Below are positions 21,740-32,227 of a DNA stretch of 64,000 nucleotides, one piece after another (position 1 is the first letter of the stretch; each line of letters begins with the position of its first letter). The notes beneath the pieces are model-generated. The model had not been told where the DNA came from, made no database searches, and was given only the letters and a program-made list of their open reading frames with translations. Location: the NCBI GenBank assembly GCA_030549495.1, contig JAUIRK010000370.1, forward strand, positions 62,001-126,000, read 5' to 3'. The stretch comes from Nectonema munidae (taxonomy: Eukaryota; Nematomorpha; Nectonematoida; Nectonematidae). A program made the position numbers and the translations under genes.

Positions 21740-23715
21740 CAGGGTTGGGTTCAATTATAATTGTAATTGTGTAATTGAAAATTAATTACAACTAAAGTGT
21801 AATTCTAATTGTAATTGTAATTGAAAAAAAAATAGAGTGTAATTGAAATTATAATTGTAATTAAAGCCTCATAATTGGAAAATAATTGTAATTGAAACCC
21901 CAATTTTCAATTATTTTGACTATAAGAAGAGTATGTTGGAAACCTATGTCCTAGACAGCAGGAAATGACTAAATGGGTTGTAAATTATATCGCACAAAGC
22001 CTGCAACCTCTATCCACAGTTGATGACCCTACTTTTCGTGATCTTTTAAACAAGGCTCAACCAGCGTATACGTTGCCCAGTCGCAAATATTTATCGATTT
22101 TTTTGATACCGAAAAAGTTTCAAGAAGTAAAAGAAAAAATTAAAATACAGTTAGCTGAAATAGATGATATTTGCTTAACACTTGACATCTGGTCTAGCAG
22201 GGATATGAGAGGGTTTATTGGTATGACAGGACACTTTATAGAAAACTTTTCTCTCAGGAATATTATGTTAACTTGCCAGCGTTTCAAAGGTCATCACACT
22301 GGAGAGAGGATTTTATGAGTTTTTCGGGAGATTGTGAATTCATTCTCTATAGACAATAAGATAAGCAATATTATAACAGATAATGCAGCTAACATATTAA
22401 ATGCCTTCGTCACGCTACCCGGATTGGAGCACATAACAAGTGATAGCGAAAGTGAAGATGATGAGAATTTGGAGTTGGAATCTAGTTGTACAGTTTGAAG
22501 AAGCTTTCATGAATTTTCCCGAACATATTCCTTGCTTTGCTCACACTATTCAACTGGTGGTTAAAGATGGATTGAAAAATACTCAAGAAATTACAGCTAT
22601 TATAAATTAAGCGTCAAAACTCATTAATCACATAAGACATTCAAGCCTATGTACAGAGATTTTTGAAGGAGATCATAAGTTTCAAGCAAAAAACGAGACT
22701 AGGTGGAGCAGTGCTAACAAGATGCTAAAATCTATTTTAATAGCTGATCCCATGAAAATGGAAAAGATCAAGTTTATTGGAAAGATGACCAAAGATGAGA
22801 TGAATATCATCAAAATAATAACAGAAGTTTTAACACTGTTTGAAATTGCTACGAATCAATGCCAAGGACAAAATGTAGTAACATCTAGTCTCGTGTTACC
22901 TTGTATTCGAGGTATAAAGTCTGCACTACTTGAGCTATCTTCACAGTACAAATCGAGTCTAGTTTCGAATATTTCTTTCTCAGTTGAAAAGCGCTTAAAT
23001 ATATATGAAAAAAGTGATGCTTTTCGATTAGCAGCTGTTCTTGATCCAAGATGGAAAACTGATTGGTGCACACCGGAGGAAAACCTTGAGCTGACTCATC
23101 TGCTGCAAAAGAAAGTTACAGCTTTAGTCCCACTGAATAAAACAAGTACACTTCAACAAGTGACAGAAGTTCCTAAGAAAAAATGCAAACTCTTCAATTT
23201 AATGTCTACAAAGTCCATTGTGAAGGATTACACAAACTTTTCAAGCACATCGGCTTAGTATCAGATAAAGTCTTATGTAAAAGAATCAACAATTCCGGGG
23301 GACAGCGACACGCTTATTTTCTGGCAACAAAATAAATCTATTTATCCTGAGTTAAAAACGCTAGCTCTTCGCTATTTAGCTATTCCTGCTTCATCTGCTC
23401 CTGTCGAATGAGTTTTTTCGATTGCTGACAAAATTATAAGGCCAGACAGATGCCGTTTATCAAATTCGAGATTTGAGAAGCTAATGTTTCTAAGATCAAA
23501 CATGCATATTGTATGAATCAATAAATTTTTTAAATATCAATTTCAAATTAATTACATTTTTTGTTCTATAATAATAAATATATTTACTTATTTTTGTATA
23601 AATCGGAAGTTGTAATTGTAATTGTAATTGTAATTATAATTGAAAGAAAAATTAATTACATAATTGTAATTGTAATTGTAATTGAAAAATTTTTTTTAAC
23701 ATAATTGTAATTGTC
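21740..23715 (+). mobile_element. hAT element (ZBED-like) with TAATTG-rich subterminal arrays
   Basis: The left end is CAGGGTTGGGTTCAATTATA, typical of hAT termini. It is followed by many copies of TGTAATTG (21753-21915), then a broken transposase, then a second TGTAATTG array (23607-23715). The expected inverted right terminus is missing; sequence changes abruptly to a long hairpin at 23721. It interrupts a LINE on its left. Confidence 0.75.
21965..23515 (+). pseudogene. hAT transposase (ZBED family), broken
   Basis: The pieces run in the family order. KWVVNYIAQSLQPLSTVDDP is the segment after the BED finger. The DDE/RNase H start is LTLDIWSSRDMRGFIGMT, with the first Asp. Then come ITDNAANI (second Asp), FPCFAHTIQLVVKDG-like text read as IPCFAHTIQLVVKDGL, TRWSSANKML, AVLDPRWKTDW, and a C-terminal dimerisation block DTLIFWQQNKSIYPELKTLA ending SNSRFEKLMFLRSN. 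Stops occur at about 22318, 22497, 22609, 23258 and 23410, so it is inactive. No BED zinc finger is visible upstream; that part may be lost. Confidence 0.85.
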
Positions 23716-23720
23716 ACGAC

Positions 23721-23972
23721 ATATTATATTTGTCGAATAATCAAAGAATCGAAAAATGTTCAAATCAAAAAATATTTATTCTTTTTAAATATATCGTTGG
23801 CTCCCCTTACTTTTAGTTTCGTATGTGCATAATTTGATAAAAATTAATTATTAAAGACTAGGTTTATCTTTCAATTTTAAAAGTAAGGGGAGCCAATGAT
23901 ATATTTAAAAAGAATAAATATTTTTTGATTTGAACATTTTTCGATTCTTTGATTATTCGACAAATATAATAT
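23721..23972. repeat. Long inverted repeat, 95-bp arms, 62-bp loop
   Basis: The left arm 23721-23815 and right arm 23878-23972 are reverse complements with one visible mismatch (CGTTGG versus CATTGG in the same position). The arms carry GGCTCCCCTTACTTTTA next to the loop and ATATTATATTTGTCGAATAA at the outer ends. This could be a fold-back transposon end or a source of hairpin RNA. There are no open frames. Confidence 0.9.
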
Positions 23973-24290
23973 TTAAAATCGTGCAAATTGCAAAGTATAG
24001 GTAATAACTTTTGTAACATCGTATGAGGTAGCAAAATATGAACAGAAAGTTTGATATTTTTTGATTTTTTAAAGAATATTTTTCGATTCTTTGATTACAG
24101 AATTTTATTTTGATTATTTGACAAATATAATATTTAAAATCGTGCAAATTGCAAAGTATAGGTAATAACTTTTGTAACATTGTATGAGGTAGCAAAATAT
24201 GAACAGAAAGTTTGATATTTTTTGATTTTTTAAAGAATATTTTTCGATTCTTTGATTACAGAATTTTATTTAGATTATTTGATAAAATAT
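23950..24290. repeat. 161-bp tandem repeat, about 2.1 copies
   Basis: GATTATTCGACAAATATAAT at 23951 recurs at 24112 and, diverged, at 24273. The interior (TGCAAATTGCAAAGTATAGG, then TAATAACTTTTGTAAC) is nearly identical between the first two copies. The first copy overlaps the right arm of the hairpin, so the tandem repeat was built from the hairpin end. Confidence 0.85.
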
Positions 24291-24340
24291 ATTATTTAAT
24301 ATAGTGAAAAAATTAATAACTTATCTAACATCCTCTCCCC

Positions 24341-24500
24341 GAATGAGGTATATCAAATCTTACATCTAGCAAAATATGAACTGATAGGTTGGAGATGAAT
24401 TATCGCGGTATACAGGTTGTAGTTGAACTATCGTCTCCCCAAATGAGGTATATCAAATCTTAAATCTAGCAGAATGTGAACAGAAAGTTGAACATTGTCT
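24341..24500. repeat. 100-bp tandem repeat, two copies
   Basis: AATGAGGTATATCAAATCTT at 24342 recurs at 24442, followed in both by CTAGC and a variable block with CCCC. The two copies are less similar to each other than those of the neighbouring 161-bp unit. Confidence 0.65.
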
Positions 24501-24527
24501 CCCTAGTTATTTGTACATGGAATAGAA

Positions 24528-24691
24528 ACCATCGTAGTATACAGGTTGAAGATGAATCATCGTAGTATACAGGTTGGAGATGAATTATCGTAGTATACAG
24601 GTTGGAGATGAATCATTGTAGTATATAGTTTGGAGATGAATCATCGTAGAATACAGGTTGGAGAAGAATCATCGTAATATACGAGTTGGAG
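24528..24691. repeat. 28-bp minisatellite, about six copies
   Basis: The unit is ATGAATCATCGTAGTATA followed by CAGGTTGGAG. Successive copies start at 24552, 24580, 24608, 24636 and 24664, with a partial one before. A related half-unit also occurs in the 100-bp repeat upstream, so all these tandem arrays are parts of one repeat complex. Confidence 0.85.
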
Positions 24692-25035
24692 ATATATATA
24701 TATAGAAACAAATATTCTATCAGAGGTCTGGCAAGACCTCCTGGGAGACAACTTAAAGATATATTTGATGATAGATTAATTTCTATATTTAGTAAGCATA
24801 TAGAGTAATTTTAAAAATATGAATATATTACAGCATTTCAATTAGTAATTAGATTTGTAGTATTTCGATAATATATTCTTACTAGGTCATTTTTTAGATT
24901 TAATTTTTGTTAACTATTATAATAAAACTTTCAAGGATCCCCTATGTTTGTTTTTGTGATTTATATATTTACACTTATCAGTTGAATTTCGCTGTTTCTC
25001 TGTTGTATAACTATATGACATATAGTAGATTGGCA

Positions 25036-25077
25036 TAGGTTGGGGTAGATTGGGGTAGGTTGGGGTAGATTGGGGTA
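25036..25077 (+). repeat. 11-bp G-rich tandem repeat (TTGGGGTAGAT/G)
   Basis: Four units of TTGGGGTAG(A/G) in a row. Four GGGG runs on one strand could form a quadruplex. It is internal and alone, so it is not a telomere. Confidence 0.75.
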
Positions 25078-26639
25078 AAAAGACACGCCGGGTCAGAGCT
25101 TTATTTTTTAAGTTTATCAAAAAAAACATAAATGTTGATGTTATTTGTGAAACACATTTGTATTTTTTTCTATTAGTTTGAATGACTCCTTTGAGAGCCA
25201 TTTGGACATTAACAATAATAAGCTTAAAAGGTATATATATTTGTATATAAATTATACATATTATAAATAATTAGAGTCATCGTAAACCAATTAGTTTTGG
25301 TTTTAAAACATGAGTTTTGGTAAGCTCAACTGGTTTACCATATAAAGTCGAAATATATGAATGAAAAGATAAATACTCTAACTCTAAATAAAGACTCGGT
25401 ACAGGACAAGATAACAAATTATTTTTAGTCGCTTTAATCCAACTAAACATTATTTTTATTCTGTCAAAAAAATATTAGAACAACGGAAACTGTAAAAAAA
25501 ACACAGAACATACAGATGTACTTTCCTAAACAAGAAAGGGATTTTTTTTAATTTTACTATTGAAGGTGTAGAAACAGGATGGAAAGATAATAATGCTCCT
25601 ACTATTTATAGTAGTTCGAAAAGGGTAGGTGTAAAATAAGCTGCAAAAGTAAAGCTTGATTTCGAGTAAACGAAAGAAATAATAAAGTGAAAATTTACTT
25701 ACATATAAAGCTCGAGTCTCTAGTTCCAATTCGAAAAAACTTTTGATTTAGATAAATTTGAAGGATAGAAAAAAGGAGTTGGTAAAATTAAAATTAGTCA
25801 GCCATATAATATGAAATCTTATAATAAAAGAATCAAAATTTTGATCAATTTTTTTCTGCTTGCAGGTCCCAAATACGCAGCAAGAAATGGTACTTACCTT
25901 TGATAATAATCGTAAATAATATAGCTTTTGTTTATTCTTGTAGACTTTTTCAGATAACCATTAACTCCATATATGTAATAAAGAATTTAGAAGAAAGGTT
26001 GCATGAAAACTAAGATCTGCGATAACTTTGCAAATACAACTCCAATCCCTAATAGTGAGTAATAAAATGTGTATCTTCACGAGATCTTTGGATAATGATT
26101 CCATTTAGTAGTTGAATGGACGTACGGTTATATATTAAGAGCCAAAAATAATTTTTGGACTTCGAAAAATCGCTAAAAATTAGTACATATCTCCTCTATG
26201 TCCATATAAAAAAAGTTAAGTTGTAGAAAGGATCCAACTCAGAATATTTCGCTCTTTCGAATGGAATAATTTTTAAGTATGTAGCTAGCGTAATTTTTGA
26301 ACTACAACTCTGAAAATTTTAACAAAGATGTCAAAAAATCAAAGCCTCAAAAACAGAAAATTTTTGAGGTTTTTTGGCCATAACTCCTCAACTCTCTAAC
26401 TGATTATAAATTTAAAAAGTTGCCTAAAAATTTTAGGCAATTCTCTACATCATAACCAAGTTTAAAAATGCGGGGATAAATATTAATATTTTTTCGCTGA
26501 GCTCAAAAAAATTTACAGCCGTTTTAGCCAAAAATTCATTTTTTGGATATATATGCTTCCAAAAGATCCTAGATAACTTCGTAATTATAAGAGATATGGA
26601 ATTACGGATTCGAAATCAACGCATAAAATTGAGTTAGAA
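25078..26639. other. No gene recognised
   Basis: AT-rich. From about 26100 to 26600 there is a stretch of homogeneous style with repeated phrases (TTTTTGGCCATAACTCCTCA, AAAATTTTAGGCAATTCTC) that looks like interspersed repeat DNA, but I see no termini and no coding region. Confidence 0.35.
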
Positions 26640-27640
26640 TCATTGAGTTAGTTTCTTACTTATAACTCCAACCATTCATCTATCTCCTGGTCCAAACTTT
26701 CTAATATCCTTTTTTCAAATTTCTACGATATACTCCCTATCAACGAGCCTTATATTTTCAACTCAACTCTTCCTTCTCTCCCACCTAACTAATCAGCTTT
26801 GTATTTAAATTACTCTGCTTGCATCATCATAAAATCTTCAATCATCCACAGCTCACTTTCTTCCCTTTCATCAACAAATTTCGTCTTTGTTATTATTCAT
26901 TCGAACCGTATCTCTATGCTCTTCTGTTCTTTATATTGTCCTCCATCTGACTCCTCAGTTATACCTAGCTTTATCCTCCCTTTATTCATCTCCCCTGCCT
27001 CCAATAAATACCTGAAATTAATCCCTTTTTCCTTCCTCTTTCTTTCCTTCAGATTCACTTTTCTCCGATATCCCAACTCATTCATTGATTCAATCACGTG
27101 TCCTCTCTATCATCAATCTAAAATTCCTCTTTTCCGAAAGTATCTAACAGTTTGAACTCAAAATCTGCTTCTATCTTTGACCTTATTTCTCCTCTTTACC
27201 TTCAGAAAACCTATATAGATTATCTAACCTATGTATAGTTTCTCAAATATCTTGGACCAACTGTTCAATACAATTTATGATGGACCGAGCACTATAAATC
27301 TTTTTTCACTTAAACAACCATCTCGTATAAATGGGGCCTTTCCATTTCTCACTCTCGCTTCATCTATACTGGCATCGTACTTCCAAACATTCAATACGGC
27401 ATTTGGGGGTCAGCACTTCAGCACCCCTCTTCCATACGCTCCCTATGATAAATGCATTGATTGAGTCTAATCTGTATTACTAGAGCTTTTCGCTCAACTC
27501 CTACTAGCTCGCTCGAAATTCTCCTCAATTGCACGCCTTTCCACCTTGTTGAAAAAAACTCTCCTCAAGCGTTTCCTCTTCATGTACAAATCTTGAAATC
27601 CTTCTCTTCATTCTTCTCACACATTCATTTCTCTACTTTA
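26640..27640 (+). mobile_element. Decayed LINE fragment, endonuclease and reverse-transcriptase pieces
   Basis: The plus strand encodes SNRISMLFCSLYCPPSDSSV (about 26910-26970), like the IYCPP segment of LINE APE endonucleases. After a deletion it reads PYAPYDKCIDSV and then CITRAFRSTPTSSLEILLNC, TPFHLV (about 27380-27560), the conserved end of the reverse-transcriptase domain in R1/Jockey-type LINEs. Most of the reverse transcriptase is missing and frames are broken. Composition here (C/T-rich plus strand) differs from the surrounding A/T-rich DNA. Confidence 0.65.
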
Positions 27641-28968
27641 CTAAAAATTAAATTTAAAAAATCACAAAGTATTATGAAGTCAATAAATCAAGTTTCAATT
27701 TTTTTGAGTAAAATATTATAATTCGCTCAGCAGTTTTTGGGGAATGGAAAATTTGTTTTATAATATTGCAAGTTATTTTTCACAAAATATAATGACTTGC
27801 ATAAAAGTTTTAAAGAAGTAACATAGATATGCTCGAGTTGATTGAGGAGCATGTAAGTGGCAATCGCGCAACCAAACTAGAAAAATTCAATGTTTGCCCC
27901 TTGTCAGTGCTGTAAAAAGAGGGGATGAAATAAAATGGGAAGAAATTATTCTCAGCATTCTCAACAATTTTGTTATGTCCAACTAGTTTGGTGTTGGATA
28001 AAGCACCCTTAGAAATGTACAAGGCTTGCATACATTCTGCTTTGAAGTTGGAGACATGAATTCTGAAAAACATTTGCAAAGTTATTAAATTTATCAGTAT
28101 ACTTCTCTCTTCTGTGTAAGTAAATGAAATTGGTAAAACAATCAAAGAAATTATAAGAGATGATATCGTTTCTGTAAGAACTTATCTAGATGTCCAATAA
28201 TTCTTGCAAGAAATCATAGAAATGTTATCAAAGTCAATCATTTTAGTAAAAAATTGGACATTGAGTCAACTTTTCCCAGATAAGTGTGAGCATCAAAAAG
28301 TAATTCTTTGGTAATCTTGGTCGTGGAGCACATTATAAGACCTCTTTCATGATGCTTTATTCTATTGTATTATGACTTGAATGTACATTTGGCTTCAGAA
28401 AATTAATAACTTTCTATCTCTACGCTTCAAATGGGCTAAGCTTAAAAGATAATATATTAACAAAAGTTGCAATAATTTCAATTATATGAAATTGAAAATT
28501 TTGAAGGTCAAGGGATCACTTTGTCTTGAAATTTTGTCAAGAAGCAGAAAACAAAATTAGGAGCATGAGTACGTAACATCAGTTCTTGCTCAAACATACT
28601 GATTTATTTCTGCCTGTAGGAGATTTTATTTGTATGGCTTTAACATTACCCCTAACAACAAGTATAAGACTATGAGAAGAGTCATAATTGACAGATGAGA
28701 ATTTAGACTTTGATTTTGTGAGTTTTCATCGAGAAAATTTTTTTTGAAACAAAAAATCAAAAGAGATTGACAGATTTAGAGAGAAGCAAAAACGCATGTT
28801 GTTTTGCTTTATATTAATCTTTTAACTCCAGCTTCGAAACTTTTATGACATGATCAGTTATAGCTTTAATTAGTTTTAGTCGATGAGCATAACTGAAGCC
28901 TAGAAAAAACGCATTATTTACAATTATACTCTTTGAGAAAACTAAAGATCCAAATTATCCAAAAATCT
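27641..28968. other. No gene recognised
   Basis: AT-rich. The longest frame (27810-28145, reverse) has no recognisable domain and lacks clear splice context. Confidence 0.35.
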
Positions 28969-28972
28969 TTAA

Positions 28973-29101
28973 CCCATTAAGTCCCAATGTTCTCATTTGG
29001 GAACATAAGTAATTTCATCTTCGTCTGCTTTTTTCAATGACTTTGAATATAAATCGTCTGCGTTTTTTTAGATATCGTCTGATTTCTATGAAACTTATGG
29101 G
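28973..29101. mobile_element. 129-bp TTAA-flanked MITE (piggyBac-like)
   Basis: TTAA at 28969-28972 and 29102-29105 flank the ends CCCATTAAGT and, reversed, CCCATAAGTT. The perfect TTAA target duplication and CCC terminus fit the piggyBac type. An inner small palindrome, GTTCTCATTTGGGAAC, lies near the left end. Confidence 0.7.
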
Positions 29102-29130
29102 TTAAAAGAGAAACGATCCAAATAGGTGTC

Positions 29131-29157
29131 ATTATTATTATTATTATTATTATTATT
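29131..29157. repeat. (ATT)n microsatellite
   Basis: About eight to nine ATT units directly to the right of the TTAA MITE. Confidence 0.9.
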
Positions 29158-31953
29158 TTAATAGCACTCGTTATGCTTTGTAAACTATATTTGTATGCAA
29201 TTGCATTGAGAGCATACAAACACGCATAATGCCATATTCATAGTTATTTAATTTAAATATATTTTCACGCTTGACTTGAGCAAATTGTGGTGCTGAGTTA
29301 AAAAGTGAAACAAAGGAAAATAATTAATTTGTTTTTAAAATGCAAATACAGCTTTATTATTTTTTCATTATTTTCTGGTTAGTGTATGAACAAATGTATG
29401 AATGCGCATACGAGGAATTTGTATGCATAAAAATGTTTATTTAAAATAGTTGCATTTAAATTCAATTACTTTGAGATTAACTTGCATACATCCATTTATT
29501 GATTCCTCTATATATAATTAAGGACATTATCATGCTGATATGCTGCTTGATCGAATAGAAAAGGATGAGCTTAGCTTAATTTCCAATCTACTCCAAACAC
29601 ATCATCATCAATTCTGAGATCACTCATGAATAATATCAAAAAATAAAAAGCCTCAACTATAAGTGAACTGTGCGTGCGTGTGTGCATCGCTGAAATATTC
29701 TTGTGTTGAATTCACTTCTTCTCTAATCTCTGCTGTTTAAGCCCTTGGTTTTAGTCGAATCACACTTTTCCACTTGCTCTCGAGAGCAGATATTCTCCGA
29801 AAAACATTTATGTTTCCCAAATACAGTTAAGATGTAATCGTCTTACCAAAGTTGATTTCATGTATTCAACCTCTTTGCCAAATTTCAAATTGGCTTAAGT
29901 TCAGAGATACAATAGGAAGGAGAAACAGAGCTAAATCCCCCATTTCAAAACAATTCAAAATGCTATTAAAGACAACTAATTTGGATAGTATACAGTTTAA
30001 TCTTAAATAAACAATTTTTTGACCTAATATCAACTAAATGATTAATTAATTAATTAATTAATAATAATCAAAGTAATAAACAAAATGAATGAGTGTAAAG
30101 TAACTCAAAAATGTGTTATATATTTAATTAAGCGAGCAAGAAAAATAAGCATTAATTAAAATCAAATAATTAACTTTACAATTTTAATTACCAGCTGTTA
30201 TACCTTACTATATCTAATAAAACGTATAGTAAATGTAGAATTAATGAACTACAAATATCTATTTTTATAATTAACAAAAACTATGCTATTGTAGGTTCAC
30301 TTATACAAACTGTGTATGAGATATAAAAAATAACTTTCATTGGGAAAATAACCGATTATTAACCGGTGAATAAGACTGGCTAATTCATCGTAACCGAACC
30401 GTAATTCACCGATTAATCCAACTCGTAAAACTTTTAACAGATCATAATAACATGACTTATTTAGAAATTTTTAAGCCATTTTCAACTACTCTAACACGTA
30501 AGTAAATCATTTCTTTTTAAAAACGGCATTGCCCGACCTTATTTTCATTTTCTGATACTTCTAATTATCATCTAATAAAATAGTGTTGGGTTTGTTCCTT
30601 TTTCTTGACGAACAATTTTTGTGTCTTATGAATGCATAAATATTTATGGACTCAAAATTTCCCCAAAATTAAGCATTAATAAATCCATTAAAAGAAAGCA
30701 GACATTGAAACACGGTGCATTACCACCACTAATCCCTATCTTAATTGCTGTTGAGAATAAAATTTGACAATTTTTTTTGAAAATGACAGATTTTCTAGAA
30801 TTTCTATATTTTATAATTATAAATTTTAACCTATTTTCTAATCTTTAACTCATTAAAAATAATAATCTAATCTCTCTTTATCTAATCTCTCAATGCCATA
30901 AAAATAATAATAATAATAATAATAATCTTCTTAAAATTATTTTTGTTATATTTTAACCCTTTTCTTATAAGTCCATCAACTTAAAAAGATATTGTACAAA
31001 ATTGTCAGAACCATATCACTTCAAATTTCGTGACTTTATCAAAAATCGCAAGCTGCATCTTTTGATATTATTTTTATGCTAGTTGAATGAGCCCCGTCAT
31101 GTCAAAACTATCAATCAAAATCAAAGGTTGATATTTTTCAAAATAACATTTGATTTTAATGTCTATATATTAGATACTCTCTTTATAATGATATACAATA
31201 TTGGACGATAAACACTTATAGCATTTTTACTTCTATAGTATCTTTTTTTAGTTCGAAATTGTTTTTTTTTCAATTTTAATTTGCCTTTTTTCAATTCTTA
31301 TTTATCTTTTTTAAGTCCTAAATTGACTTTTTTTCAATTTCATTTTGTAATTTCGAAAGAGCGTATAGAATTGAAAAAAGACATTCTAGATTCTTTAAAA
31401 AGACAAATCAAGACTAAAAAAGAATTAAAAATGGTATATATTTAATTTTATCAAATTTTAATTCATGATAAAGTTATCTAATAAAACATTCATTTATACT
31501 AAATCGGCATGCTCCTTTCATTTCGGGACTCAGATTTTGTATTTAGGATTTGTAAATATCTAAAAGCTTCAATCACATTTAGGGTTTACTTATGAAAATT
31601 GTTTCAAAAAATATTCAATCAATTTTTTATATATTAAATAAGGGATGGAAGTTTCATTTCTAGTCACAGTTTTAACATTTAATATTTGAAAATAGAAGAA
31701 GAAGAATTTATTTTGAACTAATATAAAATTACATAAAAAAAAAGATTGCATAAACTTGAAATTCAAATACACATTACCCAGAAAGTTGGATAAAGTCTCT
31801 GCCGTATTGATGAAATTCAAAAGGCCAATGAGCCGCTTCAGTGAATAAACATCAAGAGAACAAAAAATGTTAAAATAAATATATATATATATAACAGAAG
31901 ATTAAATCAAGAATACGCAATATTATTTTAAATATTAGTACATGGATTATTAC
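29158..31953. other. AT-rich intergenic DNA with simple repeats
   Basis: No gene. It contains an (ATTA)n run at about 30040-30060, an (AAT)n run at 30904-30926, a repeat related to 17025-17064 in reverse at 30350-30395, and a degenerate T-rich repeat with TTTTTTCAATT units at 31250-31345. Confidence 0.5.
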
Positions 31954-32219
31954 CAGTAGTGGGTTCAAATTTTTTATCAGCCGGTTCTGTTACAAAAAAG
32001 TAAAATTTGTCAGCAAATAAACTGATCAATTTTGATTATTTCCCAATAAAATTTTAAAATAATGATTTAACAAGCATCATTATGATGATGTTGTGGTTGC
32101 TTATTTTACTGTACGGTCTGTTCTATATAGATAAAAAATATTTTACTGTTCACCGAACTCACAAAATTCCGTGAGACGGTTTTAAGGAACCGGTGCGAAC
32201 CGGCTGAATCCCACTACTG
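31954..32219. mobile_element. 266-bp hAT-like MITE with perfect 8-bp target duplication
   Basis: The ends are CAGTAGTGGGTTCAAA and, reversed, CAGTAGTGGGATTCAG, both followed by AGCCGGTTC. The flanks ATTATTAC (31946-31953) and ATTATTAC (32220-32227) are identical. It has no coding capacity. The insertion is fairly young because both flanks and termini are intact. Confidence 0.85.
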
Positions 32220-32227
32220 ATTATTAC

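Noticed and set aside
24528-24691. CRISPR-like array
   Set aside because: Units are contiguous without spacers, in a eukaryotic genome; it is a minisatellite.
25036-25077. Telomere repeat
   Set aside because: Only four units, internal to the window, and not a standard arthropod TTAGG repeat.
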